From an uncultured Christensenellaceae bacterium (lineage in GTDB: Bacteria; Bacillota; Clostridia; Christensenellales; Borkfalkiaceae): DNA of 64,000 bases. This document shows positions 32,106-41,400 of this stretch, piece after piece; position 1 is the first letter of the stretch, and each line of letters starts with the position of its first letter. The translations under genes and the position numbers were made by a program. The DNA lies in assembly GCA_910588615.1 (NCBI GenBank), contig CAJUOI010000002.1:41125-105124 (forward strand). Reading direction: 5' to 3'. The notes below the pieces were generated by a model. It searched no databases. It was not told the origin of the DNA and saw only the letters and a program-made list of their open reading frames with translations.

Positions 32106-32621
32106 TTAAGATTTTTGCCCCGCAATTGCGTTCAATACGTATGCGAGATTTGCGATGGGAGCTTGCAAGCAACCCAACATTTTTGCGATCAATACCTCTC
32201 TCGAAGGGATCGCCGCGAGCTTCTTGACCCCTGCCGCATCCACGTACGCGCCGCCGACGTAGGCGCTCTTGGGTACGATTTTCTCTTCGAGTGCGGGGTT
32301 TTCCTTCACGGATTTGGCGATAATCGAGCAACCGCTCGTTTCGTCGGGGCAGAACACGAATGCCGTCGCGCCGTTGAGATCGTTGTCGAAATCCGTTACA
32401 CCGATTTCGTCGAACGCCTTGCGCACAAGCGTGTTTTTGTACACCTTATATTCGCAGTTGGCGTTTTTGAAACGGTTTCTCAAATCGGTTACTTCCAAAA
32501 CGGTAAGCTTTTCGTAATGAACGAGCACAACCGATTTGCTGTTGCCGATTTTCTCTTTGATCTCTTCGACAGCCGCCATTTTTGCTCTGCGGTTCTCGGA
32601 AATTTTCTTTTCTTTCTCCAT
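32106..32621 (-). CDS. rplJ: Ribosomal protein L10
   Basis: This 171-residue protein anchors the L7/L12 dimers to 23S rRNA. Conserved blocks are [37 protein letters not shown] and [13 protein letters not shown] at the C-terminus, where L12 binds. Its 194-base leader holds a promoter and an L10-leader RNA, consistent with feedback control by L10-L12. Confidence 0.98.
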   Translation of the reverse strand: MEKEKKISENRRAKMAAVEEIKEKIGNSKSVVLVHYEKLTVLEVTDLRNRFKNANCEYKVYKNTLVRKAFDEIGVTDFDNDLNGATAFVFCPDETSGCSIIAKSVKENPALEEKIVPKSAYVGGAYVDAAGVKKLAAIPSREVLIAKMLGCLQAPIANLAYVLNAIAGQKS

Positions 32622-32632
32622 GGTTACCTCCG

Positions 32633-32758
32633 TAAGCGCATTTGCGCCCGAATAAAAATCTCCGCACCACAGACGGGTACGGAGTTCTTCACGCTGAAAA
32701 AACCCAACCTCGACGGGAAATTAAGCCGTGTGACACCCGTTGTCTGCGGTCGATCAAT
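32633..32758 (-). promoter_or_regulatory. L10 leader RNA (autoregulatory)
   Basis: The leader between the rplJ promoter and its start codon folds into stems with CCGTGTGACACCCGTTGTCT and the late AACTCCGTACCCGTCTGTGG paired to GGTGCGGAG. It has the position and size of Firmicute L10 leaders. Ends are approximate. Confidence 0.7.
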
Positions 32759-32768
32759 TTACTTTGTA

Positions 32769-32797
32769 AGTTTAGCGTATTTTTCGGAAAACGTCAA
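32769..32797 (-). promoter_or_regulatory. Internal promoter of rplJ-rplL
   Basis: TTGACG (32797-32792), 17-base spacer, TAAACT (32774-32769), just after the rplA stop codon. Confidence 0.75.
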
Positions 32798-32815
32798 GCG
32801 TTTTTGCACGAAAAA

Positions 32816-33505
32816 TCACAATTTGTTATAGTTAACTTTTACGCCGGGGCCCATCGTGCTCGTAAGCGTAACGCTCTTGATATACTGACCCTTCGCTGCG
32901 GCGGGCTTTGCTTTGACGATCGCATCCATCAGAGCGTTGAAGTTCTCCGCGATCTTCTCTTCGCCGAAGCTCTTCTTGCCGATCGGGCAGTGAATGATTG
33001 CGGTTTTATCGAGACGGTACTCGACTTTACCTGCTTTCACTTCCTGCACTGCGCGCGCAACATCCATCGTAACCGTGCCGGACTTGGGGTTGGGCATCAA
33101 GCCCTTGGGCCCGAGCAGACGACCGATACGACCGACGACGCCCATCATGTCGGGGGTCGTGATCATAACGTCGAAACCAAACCAGTTTTCTGTCTGGATC
33201 TTCTGAACCATTTCCTCAGCGCCGACGAAATCCGCGCCCGCAGCCTGCGCCGCGTCCGCGCGCTCGCCCTTGGCGATAACGAGCACCTTCTTGGTTTTAC
33301 CCGTTCCGTTGGGAAGAACGATAACGCCGCGGACCTGCTGGTCTGCCTGACGGGGGTCGATTCCCAAACGAACGTGAAGTTCGATCGTTTCGTCAAATTT
33401 TGCTTTCGCCGTAGCAATCGCAAGCCTGATCGCTTCCTGCGAATCGTACGTTTTCAAGCGGTCGTAGCTTTTTACGCTCTCGGCGTATTTTTTACCGTAT
33501 TTCAT
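32816..33505 (-). CDS. rplA: Ribosomal protein L1
   Basis: This 229-residue protein forms the mobile L1 stalk and in many bacteria represses its own operon. Conserved features: [15 protein letters not shown] start, [52 protein letters not shown] and [26 protein letters not shown] site precedes ATG 33505. The 50-base gap after rplK carries a hairpin element also found before rplK. Confidence 0.98.
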   Translation of the reverse strand: MKYGKKYAESVKSYDRLKTYDSQEAIRLAIATAKAKFDETIELHVRLGIDPRQADQQVRGVIVLPNGTGKTKKVLVIAKGERADAAQAAGADFVGAEEMVQKIQTENWFGFDVMITTPDMMGVVGRIGRLLGPKGLMPNPKSGTVTMDVARAVQEVKAGKVEYRLDKTAIIHCPIGKKSFGEEKIAENFNALMDAIVKAKPAAAKGQYIKSVTLTSTMGPGVKVNYNKL

Positions 33506-33517
33506 TATTTACCTCCT

Positions 33518-33546
33518 CGTGGTACAGCGAGGTTTCCCTCTCCCAC
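33518..33546 (-). promoter_or_regulatory. RNA hairpin element before rplA (copy B)
   Basis: GTGGGAGA, an inner stem GAGG-gaaa-CCTC, then GCTGTACCAC. The outer GTGG pairs with CCAC. The same layout precedes rplK. A candidate L1 binding site by position; not proven. Confidence 0.45.
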
Positions 33547-33555
33547 TTCTCCTCG

Positions 33556-33981
33556 TCATTCTTCTACCGTGATCCCCATGCTGCGCGCCGTACCCTTAAT
33601 CATGCTCATAGCGCTTTCAAGGGAGGTGCAGTTCAAGTCGGGAAGCTTGATCTTGGCGATCTCTTCCACCTGCGCCTTGGTGAGTTTTCCGACTTTCGTC
33701 TTGTTGGGAACCGCGCTCGCCGTTTCCAATCCGCAAGCCTTCTTGATAAGAACGGGTGCGGGCGGCGTCTTTAAGACGAACGTAAACGAACGATCCTGAT
33801 AGATCGTGATGACGACGGGAATGATCAATCCGTCTTGCTGTGCGGTCTTAGCGTTAAACTCTTTGGTAAAGCCCGGAATGTTGATTCCGTGAGGACCCAG
33901 CGTCGAACCGACAGGGGGTCCGGGGGTGGCTTTACCTGCGGGAAGCTGAAGCTTGACTACCGCGGTAATTTTCTTTGCCAT
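33556..33981 (-). CDS. rplK: Ribosomal protein L11
   Basis: This 141-residue protein of the GTPase-associated centre binds 23S rRNA and is needed for RelA activation. Signature blocks: [38 protein letters not shown] and the C-terminal [23 protein letters not shown] 33981 gives the normal [12 protein letters not shown] start after GGAGG; an upstream in-frame codon is spurious. Confidence 0.98.
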   Translation of the reverse strand: MAKKITAVVKLQLPAGKATPGPPVGSTLGPHGINIPGFTKEFNAKTAQQDGLIIPVVITIYQDRSFTFVLKTPPAPVLIKKACGLETASAVPNKTKVGKLTKAQVEEIAKIKLPDLNCTSLESAMSMIKGTARSMGITVEE

Positions 33982-33997
33982 ATAACTCCTCCGTGTT

Positions 33998-34044
33998 CGT
34001 GGTACTTGCAAGACGGCATGAATGAATTTACCGTCTCTCCCACG
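33998..34044 (-). promoter_or_regulatory. RNA hairpin element before rplK (copy A)
   Basis: CGTGGGAGACGG, a loop, CCGTC, then TTGCAAGTACCACG. The outer CGTGG pairs with CCACG, and GACGG with CCGTC. It shares GTGGGAGA and GTACCACGA with the element before rplA. Confidence 0.45.
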
Positions 34045-34141
34045 TATATCAAAAGGCTTTCGCCTGTTTGAATCATATAACTGTTTATTGCCTGCTCAAA
34101 ATAACGCAGGATCGGACAAATCGCCGACAGCGCAGTCCGCT

Positions 34142-34705
34142 TTATTCTTCCTCTCTCGGTATTTCGACGGCAGTATCGGAAATCTTGGTGATCTGAACGT
34201 AATCGACTTCGACGTCCTGCTCCCTGCCGAACATAACGATAGTAACTTTGGCACGCTGCGAAGCGTTGTTGAGCTCCTTGATGTTCCCGATAAATCCTTC
34301 CAAAGGGCCGCTGCCGATGGATACGCGGTCGCCGACTGCAAAATCGACGTTTACGACGTACTCTTCAAGGCGCATCTTGCGGATCTCTTCCTCTTTCATG
34401 GGAATGGGACGCCCCTGCGGACCGCAGAACCCCGTAACCCCCCTCGTATTGGTAACGAGATACCAAATCTGGTTGGAGTAAATCATCTTGATAAAGACGT
34501 AGCAAGGCAAAAGCTTGCGTTCCACGACCTTTTTCTTGCCGTTCGCCTTTTCTTCGATGGTCTGCTCGGTGGGAATTTTTACGTCGGTAATCATGTCGCC
34601 GAGATTGTTATTTTCGATAAGCCTTAAAAGACTTTCCTTCACCATGGACTCATAACCCGAGTAGGTGTGAAGAATGTACCATTGAGGCTCCTGCGACCGG
34701 GTCAT
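34142..34705 (-). CDS. nusG: Transcription termination/antitermination protein NusG
   Basis: This 187-residue protein binds RNA polymerase and couples it to ribosomes or Rho. It has the NGN domain (WYILHTYSGYESMVKESLLR, LLPCYVFIKM, NTRGVTGFCG) and a KOW domain near residue 130 (FAVGDRVSIGSGPLEGFIG). Its start overlaps the secE stop by four bases (ATGA), the usual secE-nusG arrangement. Confidence 0.98.
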   Translation of the reverse strand: MTRSQEPQWYILHTYSGYESMVKESLLRLIENNNLGDMITDVKIPTEQTIEEKANGKKKVVERKLLPCYVFIKMIYSNQIWYLVTNTRGVTGFCGPQGRPIPMKEEEIRKMRLEEYVVNVDFAVGDRVSIGSGPLEGFIGNIKELNNASQRAKVTIVMFGREQDVEVDYVQITKISDTAVEIPREEE

Positions 34706-34992
34706 GCGTTACCCCCCCAGGTAGTAATGAATTGCAAAAGTTCGGAGAAACCGTAGTTTACTCCCGTTACGATAACCGTAAAGGCGAGGACGATAACAAG
34801 AACGATGCCCGTGGCTTTTAACGCTTTCCCGAAGGAAGGCCAAGTTACGCGCTTCAACTCGGAAAACGTCTCCTTCAGCTTTCTGCCCATGCGGACGAAA
34901 ACGTTGGGTTTTTTATCCTTGTTCTGCTTTTTGTCCTTTTTGGGAGCGGTCTTCTGCTCCGAAACTTCTTCTTTCTTATCGGACTTTGCCAT
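34702..34992 (-). CDS. secE: Preprotein translocase subunit SecE
   Basis: This 96-residue subunit of the SecYEG channel has a lysine-rich N-terminal tail (about 1-30), the conserved amphipathic segment KETFSELKRVTWPSFGKALK and a single membrane helix (about 60-82). ATG 34992 follows GGAG; an upstream TTG is in frame but less likely. It is cotranscribed between rpmG and nusG. Confidence 0.95.
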   Translation of the reverse strand: MAKSDKKEEVSEQKTAPKKDKKQNKDKKPNVFVRMGRKLKETFSELKRVTWPSFGKALKATGIVLVIVLAFTVIVTGVNYGFSELLQFITTWGGNA

Positions 34993-35030
34993 AATCAATT
35001 CTCCGAAACGTGCCGTAAAACGGCGCTAAA

Positions 35031-35195
35031 TTACTTGGATTCTTTGTGTACGGTGTGCTTTTTGCAAACGGGGCAGTACTTTTTAAGTTCAAGACGGTCG
35101 GGATCGTTGCGCTTGTTCTTAAAACTGTCGTAATTGCGGTTTTTGCACTCGGTGCATTCGAACGTAATTTTCGCTCTCGTCGATTTCGTAGCCAT
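35031..35195 (-). CDS. rpmG: Ribosomal protein L33 (zinc-binding form)
   Basis: This 54-residue protein of the large subunit has two CxxC pairs, CTEC and CPVC, that bind zinc, so it is the C+ form of L33. It is the first gene of the rpmG-secE-nusG-rplKAJL unit. ATG 35195 is preceded by GGAG at suitable spacing. Confidence 0.97.
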   Translation of the reverse strand: MATKSTRAKITFECTECKNRNYDSFKNKRNDPDRLELKKYCPVCKKHTVHKESK

Positions 35196-35247
35196 AAATC
35201 GAAAACTCCATACAAAAAAATTGCACCCCTCATCGGTGCGTATTTCA

Positions 35248-35276
35248 AGTTTAACACAATTGCAAGGGCTTGTCAA
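35248..35276 (-). promoter_or_regulatory. Promoter of the rpmG-secE-nusG-rpl operon
   Basis: TTGACA (35276-35271), 17-base spacer, TAAACT (35253-35248). Confidence 0.8.
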
Positions 35277-35344
35277 TGATTTTTGAAAGCGAAATAAAGA
35301 TTTTTTATTTTTATTTTTTCGACATCCGCCTTTCGGCAAAGGCA

Positions 35345-35378
35345 AGATTCTTCGCTCCGCTTCGTTCTGCTCCGAATG
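35345..35378 (-). repeat. Copy 3 of the dispersed intergenic repeat
   Basis: On the minus strand, ATTCGGAGCAGAACGAAGCG then GAGCGAAGAATCT, a longer and more degenerate unit. Confidence 0.4.
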
Positions 35379-35414
35379 CCAAAGCAAAGGTCGCCGCGCT
35401 CCTTTTCGCCGAAC

Positions 35415-35444
35415 AAAAAATCCCTGCGGAAAACCCGCAGGGAT
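35415..35444 (-). terminator. Terminator after the giant lipoprotein gene
   Basis: ATCCCTGCGG and its complement form a stem followed by TTTTTT on the minus strand. Confidence 0.85.
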
Positions 35445-35472
35445 TCTTGTTAATACTTTGTTTGTTCACTTA

Positions 35473-38400
35473 TTACGCTTCGGGCGTAGTCGCAGGCGTC
35501 TTAACGATGCTGCTGACTTGGAGATAAATATTCTCTCCCCCGAGACCAATCCAATACTCGTCTGCAAACTCGAACGTAGACGTAATCGTAAAGGTCGTCG
35601 TTCTCGTTACGGTATCCTTTGCGTAGGTGAGCGTTACAACGATGTTATCGCCCGTCCAGTCGTACACCAACGTGAAGGTACAATCCTTGATCAGATTGAG
35701 ATACTCGGTATCTTGCGTAGCCCTGTTTTCATCGGTAACACCCGCTTCTGCGTCAACCGGATAGTTCTTATCGGCGGTTGCAACGGCGGGATCGCTGACG
35801 ATTTTTATCGCTTCCACGCCGGGCGTTCCGAACACGAAGCCGTCGCCGCGCAGTCCAACGGATACTTCCTTCGAGCTCATGATATAAGCGATCGGGGATT
35901 CCCAACCTCTGTTACCCGCAGAAGCCAACGTACCCGTAATCGTAACCTTTTCACCCTTCGAGAAGGAATTCCCTATCCATACGGGTGTCAGGTTCGTAAA
36001 ACCAAGATTCTTATCCGAAGTACCGACAGTAGGATTCGTCTGATTTTCGGACGGCGTTGCGGGCTCGGGATTGAATTCGGGCGTCGTTCTTTCGATGCTG
36101 TTGATCGTAAAGCTCGAAGACTCACAAGCAAGCCCAACCGAATAGAAGTTTTGAGTGAATGATTCCGCCGGCGTAACCGTATACGACATCGTATTGCTAT
36201 CCGTTCCGTTCGAGAAATCAAAGCGAACGATAATCGCGTTCGGATTGCTCCAATCGTATGTCACAACCAGACTGCCGTTCAACGTATTTTTAAACGTATC
36301 CCAGTTAGGTCCGATAACCTTCGCAATTGCCCAACCTTCTGCCTTTGCCATATCGGCACCCGCACCGGCATTGCCCCCGTCAAGCACCCACCAGTCTGCA
36401 CGGAAGAGACCCTGAGGCGCAAGACCGCTGAACAAATATGCAAATACCGTTTGGTAGTTTGCGGCCGCTTTCGAAGTGTGCGTACCCGTAAATACGAGCT
36501 TTTCACCCCTCTTCAATTCCGTAGTCCAAGTAGGCGTCAATCCGGGATAAGGCGCTGCATTGTCCGTGGTCCCGATAACGATCGGATTCTCAGTCGTAGC
36601 CGTTTGATTCTCGGAATAAACGGGAGCGTTTCTTTCGCCGCAACGGCATACGTGGTTTTCGGAGAAGCTGTGTTCATGACCGGGTTTCAACGCGCCGCCT
36701 GCTACGGGGCAACCTTCTGCCGTGCAACGGTCGGTTTCGGGATCGTAAACGTGCTGATGCTTGCCCGCTTCCGCAACATACGAATCGTACATCGCCTTAG
36801 CCGCGTACGTGCTTATCGAGTAAGGAAGTACCGTTGCATTGACCGCCTCTAAGCCGAGCGTTGCAATTTCGATCCCGTACTCCTGCGCCATCAACAGGAA
36901 GAGTTCTGCGAAGGGTTTCGCAAATCTCGTACCCTGATAGTCGAGCACGAGCTGACCGCGGATATAGTACTGGATTCCGCCCGTCTTGCTTACCGTTACG
37001 GTTACATAGTTGTAAACGGTCTTATCCGCAGTGCTCGCCTCGAACATTTGGTCTGCCGCCCAAGGGTTGAAGCCCGCTGCGTTTGCTTCGGTGTAAGCAT
37101 CGCCCCAACTTGCGTCAACATATCCGGGATAAGCCGCGCCGCCGTTGACCTCCTTTAACGCTTCCGCCTTTTCCTTGATGCCCGGATGATCGGCATCCGC
37201 ACCCGCCGGAAGCTTCGAAGTATCAAGTTCGCCAAGACCGTTGTTTTTAATGGACAGGTTCGCGGAAGAAATTACCGCGTCGTAACCTGCGATCTTCACA
37301 GCCTTCGTATTCCAGTCGCCTGCCGCACCGGAGCTCAGCAGGAAGGAAACCGTTAATCCGTTTTCCGCCACGTTTGCAAGCTTCTCTTTTGCAACCGTCC
37401 AATTAGCTTCGCTTATCGTACCGCTAATCTGAACCGCGCCGCAGACGCCGCAAACGCCATCTTCGAACGCGTGATCGGCATACGTTCTTTCGAAGCCGTA
37501 GTAGAAGATCGCATCGTTGCCTTCGCCTACCGCCTTTGCATTAACGCCTTCCACCTTGCAGGTAGCAGCCAGAACGACTGCCGCCGCGGCGTCGGTGTTG
37601 ATGCTCATTGCCGTAATCGCTCTTGCAGCGGAAACGGTGCGGTATGCTACCGTACCCGTGCCGATTGCCGCTTCGAAGCCGTAAGCGGTATCCGCCGCAA
37701 TGCCGAGCTTCGAAAGATCTACCGTAAGCGCAACGACGTTGTTGTTACCGATCTTGGTATAAACCGCCGTAGTCGCCGTGGTAAGAAGATTGCGCGTTGC
37801 GAAGGAAATCTTACCATTTTCCGCCAACGTGAAGTTAAGTTTATAGCTGTCGAGCAGGGTCTTATCCGCCATTGCATAACCGTTGTTCGCATTGAGATAG
37901 AAGTCCTGCGTGCTGAATGCGGCATTCGTGAACACGAAAGTAAGCTCGGTGCCGTTTGCCGAAACAAACACATTTTCCGTAACCTGATCTTCCGCTTTGA
38001 TTGCCGTAGAAGAAACCACATTCGAACCAAGCGTTTTTCCGTCTTTGGTAAGCGTTACCGTATACGTTTTCAACGCCGACTTAAAGTCAACCGCTTTCGT
38101 GGTAAACGTAACCGTACCGTTGTTATAAGTTGCCGTTACGTCGCCGAGATCGGTGTTCGACAATTCGGTAAGCGTAGCCGCCGTTCCGCCGTTGACGGAA
38201 ATGCTTGCGCCCGTAATAGCGCCCGTGTACGCAATCGTGAACGAACCGCCGTTCACGTACAAGCCGCTCGTATCGGGGGTTGCAACGATGTCCGATACGA
38301 TAACGTTCGAAAGGTCGATTTGAATATCGCACTGCATGGTGCTGGCTTCCTGGTTTTCAACCGAAATCGTAGCCGTTCCAACGTTGACGCCGTCCTTAAC

Positions 38401-41400
38401 GGGAATGAATACGATCATCGATTCTCTGTCGGCCGCAAGCTGTACCGTAGCATCGGTAACACCCGATATCGAAACGGTCGTCGAGGCAACAAGCGCCTGC
38501 GAGAAGTTGAGTGTAAACGCCGCGAAATGCGTATAAGCATTGGAGTTAACCGTAACGTCCTGCTTTTTCGCCATACCGCTGAGCGCGATTTTGGCAAGTC
38601 CGCCGTCCAACGCGACCGACCCGATCGATAATTCAGGCGAACTGTATTTCACGGAACCGATCGTAATCTCGTTTGCTACCGCTCCGCTGATAACGGAGTT
38701 GGAAATTTTTCCCTTGTAGTAGTTGACGTTGCCGTCTTGCAAAGTTATTTTGCCGCTGTCCTGCCCCCAAACGCCCTGAATGTCGTAGGTCGCTCCGGGA
38801 AGCGTTTCGCACGTATAATAGTAATCGAAATAAGGCGTACCGTCGAGAGGAACGTTTTCCTTATACAATCTCATTCTAACGACAATCGCACCGCTCTGAT
38901 AACTGATCGTATAACGGAACGTACCGTTCACCATTGCTTCGTGAAGCGTGCTTGCGCTAATTGCGTTGCCGTCGCCGTCGAGCTTACCGTTAAGCGTGTT
39001 GTAAGGATACTCCTCCGTGATCAAGCTGCTGTGCAGACGCGTGAAGTCGCCCATGAAGCCCTCGACGCCTTCCGCATAGGGTTGCTGACTCGCGCCCCAA
39101 TCGCCTTCGCGATATTCGGCAAACCCGTTACCGTTCAAACTGAAACGACCGACCAGCTTGCTGCCGTTGTATTCACGGATAACAACCGCCATCGTACCGT
39201 CGAGGTTGTTACCGGCCTTCGTATAAACGCCCGTAACTTCAATCAAATCGTTTTCGTTGAGAGCTACGTTCGAGACACCCGTGCCGTACCAGTTACCGTT
39301 CGTTGCAACCTTGGAAACAGCCGCGCCGCAAAGCGTACATACGCCGCCTTTCACGATATGCTCGCCGCCGACGCTTGCCGGATTGAGATAGAAGATCACT
39401 TCGTTTTCTTTCTTGATTTCGTTCGCAACGATACCTGCGTCGATACAGTTTCCGTCAACGATGATTTTCTTGTCGCCCTTGTCGGCAACTTCCACCGCCT
39501 TTACTTCGCCGTTCTCTACGGTGTAGTAAGTGTTGCCGTTGCCGTAGAACGGCTCGAACGCATACGCACCCGTGAACCCGAGCTTTGCCGCGTCGATTTC
39601 GAAGTAGACGAGCGTACCTATGCCCGCTACCGTGTTCGAACGGATCGCTATGCCCGCGGGAAGATTCGCCGCATCCGTAAATACGAGCCCCTCCTCTTCC
39701 GCGCTGTATGCGAACGACAGATCGAGAAGGCGAATGTTTTCCTTGTCGCCCGCGTTGATATTAAGGTTGAATTCCGCCGCATTCTGTCCGACGAGTTCCG
39801 TGATGTCTGCGGAAGCGGGAAGCGCGCCGACGATCGTCAATACGCCCTTTTCCACGTAAGCATACATGCCGTCCGCAAGTACCGCACCCTTATCCCCTTC
39901 TACTTCTTCGGCAAAGTCGAAGTCGTAGTGAATCTCTTCGACGATGTCGCTACGGATGCCGTCTATGCTCGCGCCGACGAAGCAGGAAGCATAATCGGAA
40001 ATATTCGCCGCAGGGAATTTGATTGTTAACGTAAAACTCTGCCCTTCGAGGGTAGCTTCCGTAATCGTCTTACCTTCATAAACGAAGCCGCTCTCACCTG
40101 CGTCTTTCACAACGTCGACCAAAGTGCTTATGGACAACAAATCCGCTTGGGCAGAAGCACCGATTTGTACGTGAGAAAGCGTACTGCCGGCAACTGCCGT
40201 AAACGTGAACGTTACCGAACCGCCCTCGTTGAGCTTACCGCTGGTTGCGGGCGATACCTGCGCCGTGATTTTGAAACCGTTGAGGTTTGCAAACGTAACG
40301 TTAACGGGCGTACCGTTCAAGCCCTCGATCGTAACGCCTGCATTCGCCGTTTCTTCCGTAAGCGCAAGCACGAGATGCGCGTCGCCGTCCTGAATCTCCA
40401 ACAGGTAAGGAACGTCCGCCGCACCCGACTTCACGCTGACGCCCGTCGTCGTAAACTGTTTCAGTTCGTTGTTCGTCAGACGAAGCGCAACGTATCTGTA
40501 TTCGGTATTTTCGGCAAGATCCGTAAACTTAGCCTTTTGGTCTGCGCTGAGCGCCTGCGCGTAGTTCGCAGCCCCCTGAAGCGCAAGCGTAAGAGCCGTG
40601 CCTTCCGCATTGGCGCCGAGCGCAAACGCGCCGACCTTGCGGTTGTTGCCGAAAGTTACGCCGCCAATCGTAACGTCGGAACCGAACGCTTCGCCGATCG
40701 CATTGGGAACGACCTTGATATTTGCCTTGGGAATCGTAGCGCCGAAAGGCTTGCCTGCCTTCTCGAGCTCGATTTTGTAGTTGTTATACTTCGTGCTGAG
40801 AGGAGCCTTGCCGAGCGATACCCATTCGGTGCCTTCGGTAACCGTTTCATCCGTCGTGGCGTACACGTTATCCGAAACTACGGTGTAAGGCTGCCAAACG
40901 TCGCCCGTCTGAACGTACTTGAATTCCGTCTTGAGTGCGCCCGCATCGAGCATTGCGCCTTCATAAGCGACGATCGTGCCCGTGGACTCCGCGTTGAAAC
41001 GGAATTCGCTGGGCGTTAAGGTTTCGATTCTCTCATACTCCGTAACGGTCATGTCGACGTAGTCGCCGTGGAGCATCGTGCGGTAGAAGCCGCGCGTCGA
41101 AATGGGAACCTTGATATAAGCTACGAGCGAAACTGCGTTCGTCGTGCTCTTGTAGTTGTAATTATACTGTAATTCGATAATGCCGTCCTCGCGATACGTC
41201 CAGACAAGCTCGATAGGCGTTTCGTCCTGATAGTAGTCGCCCGAGTTCAGCTGTCCGTCGCCCGAGGAATATACCCACCAATCGTGCCAAGAAGCAGAAT
41301 CGGGAGCAGGCATTTCACCGTTGACGTATCCGTTGGGAACGGGATTGGTTTCGCTTGCGAACGCGTCCTTCCACGAACCGTAGTTGATGCTTTCGGACTG

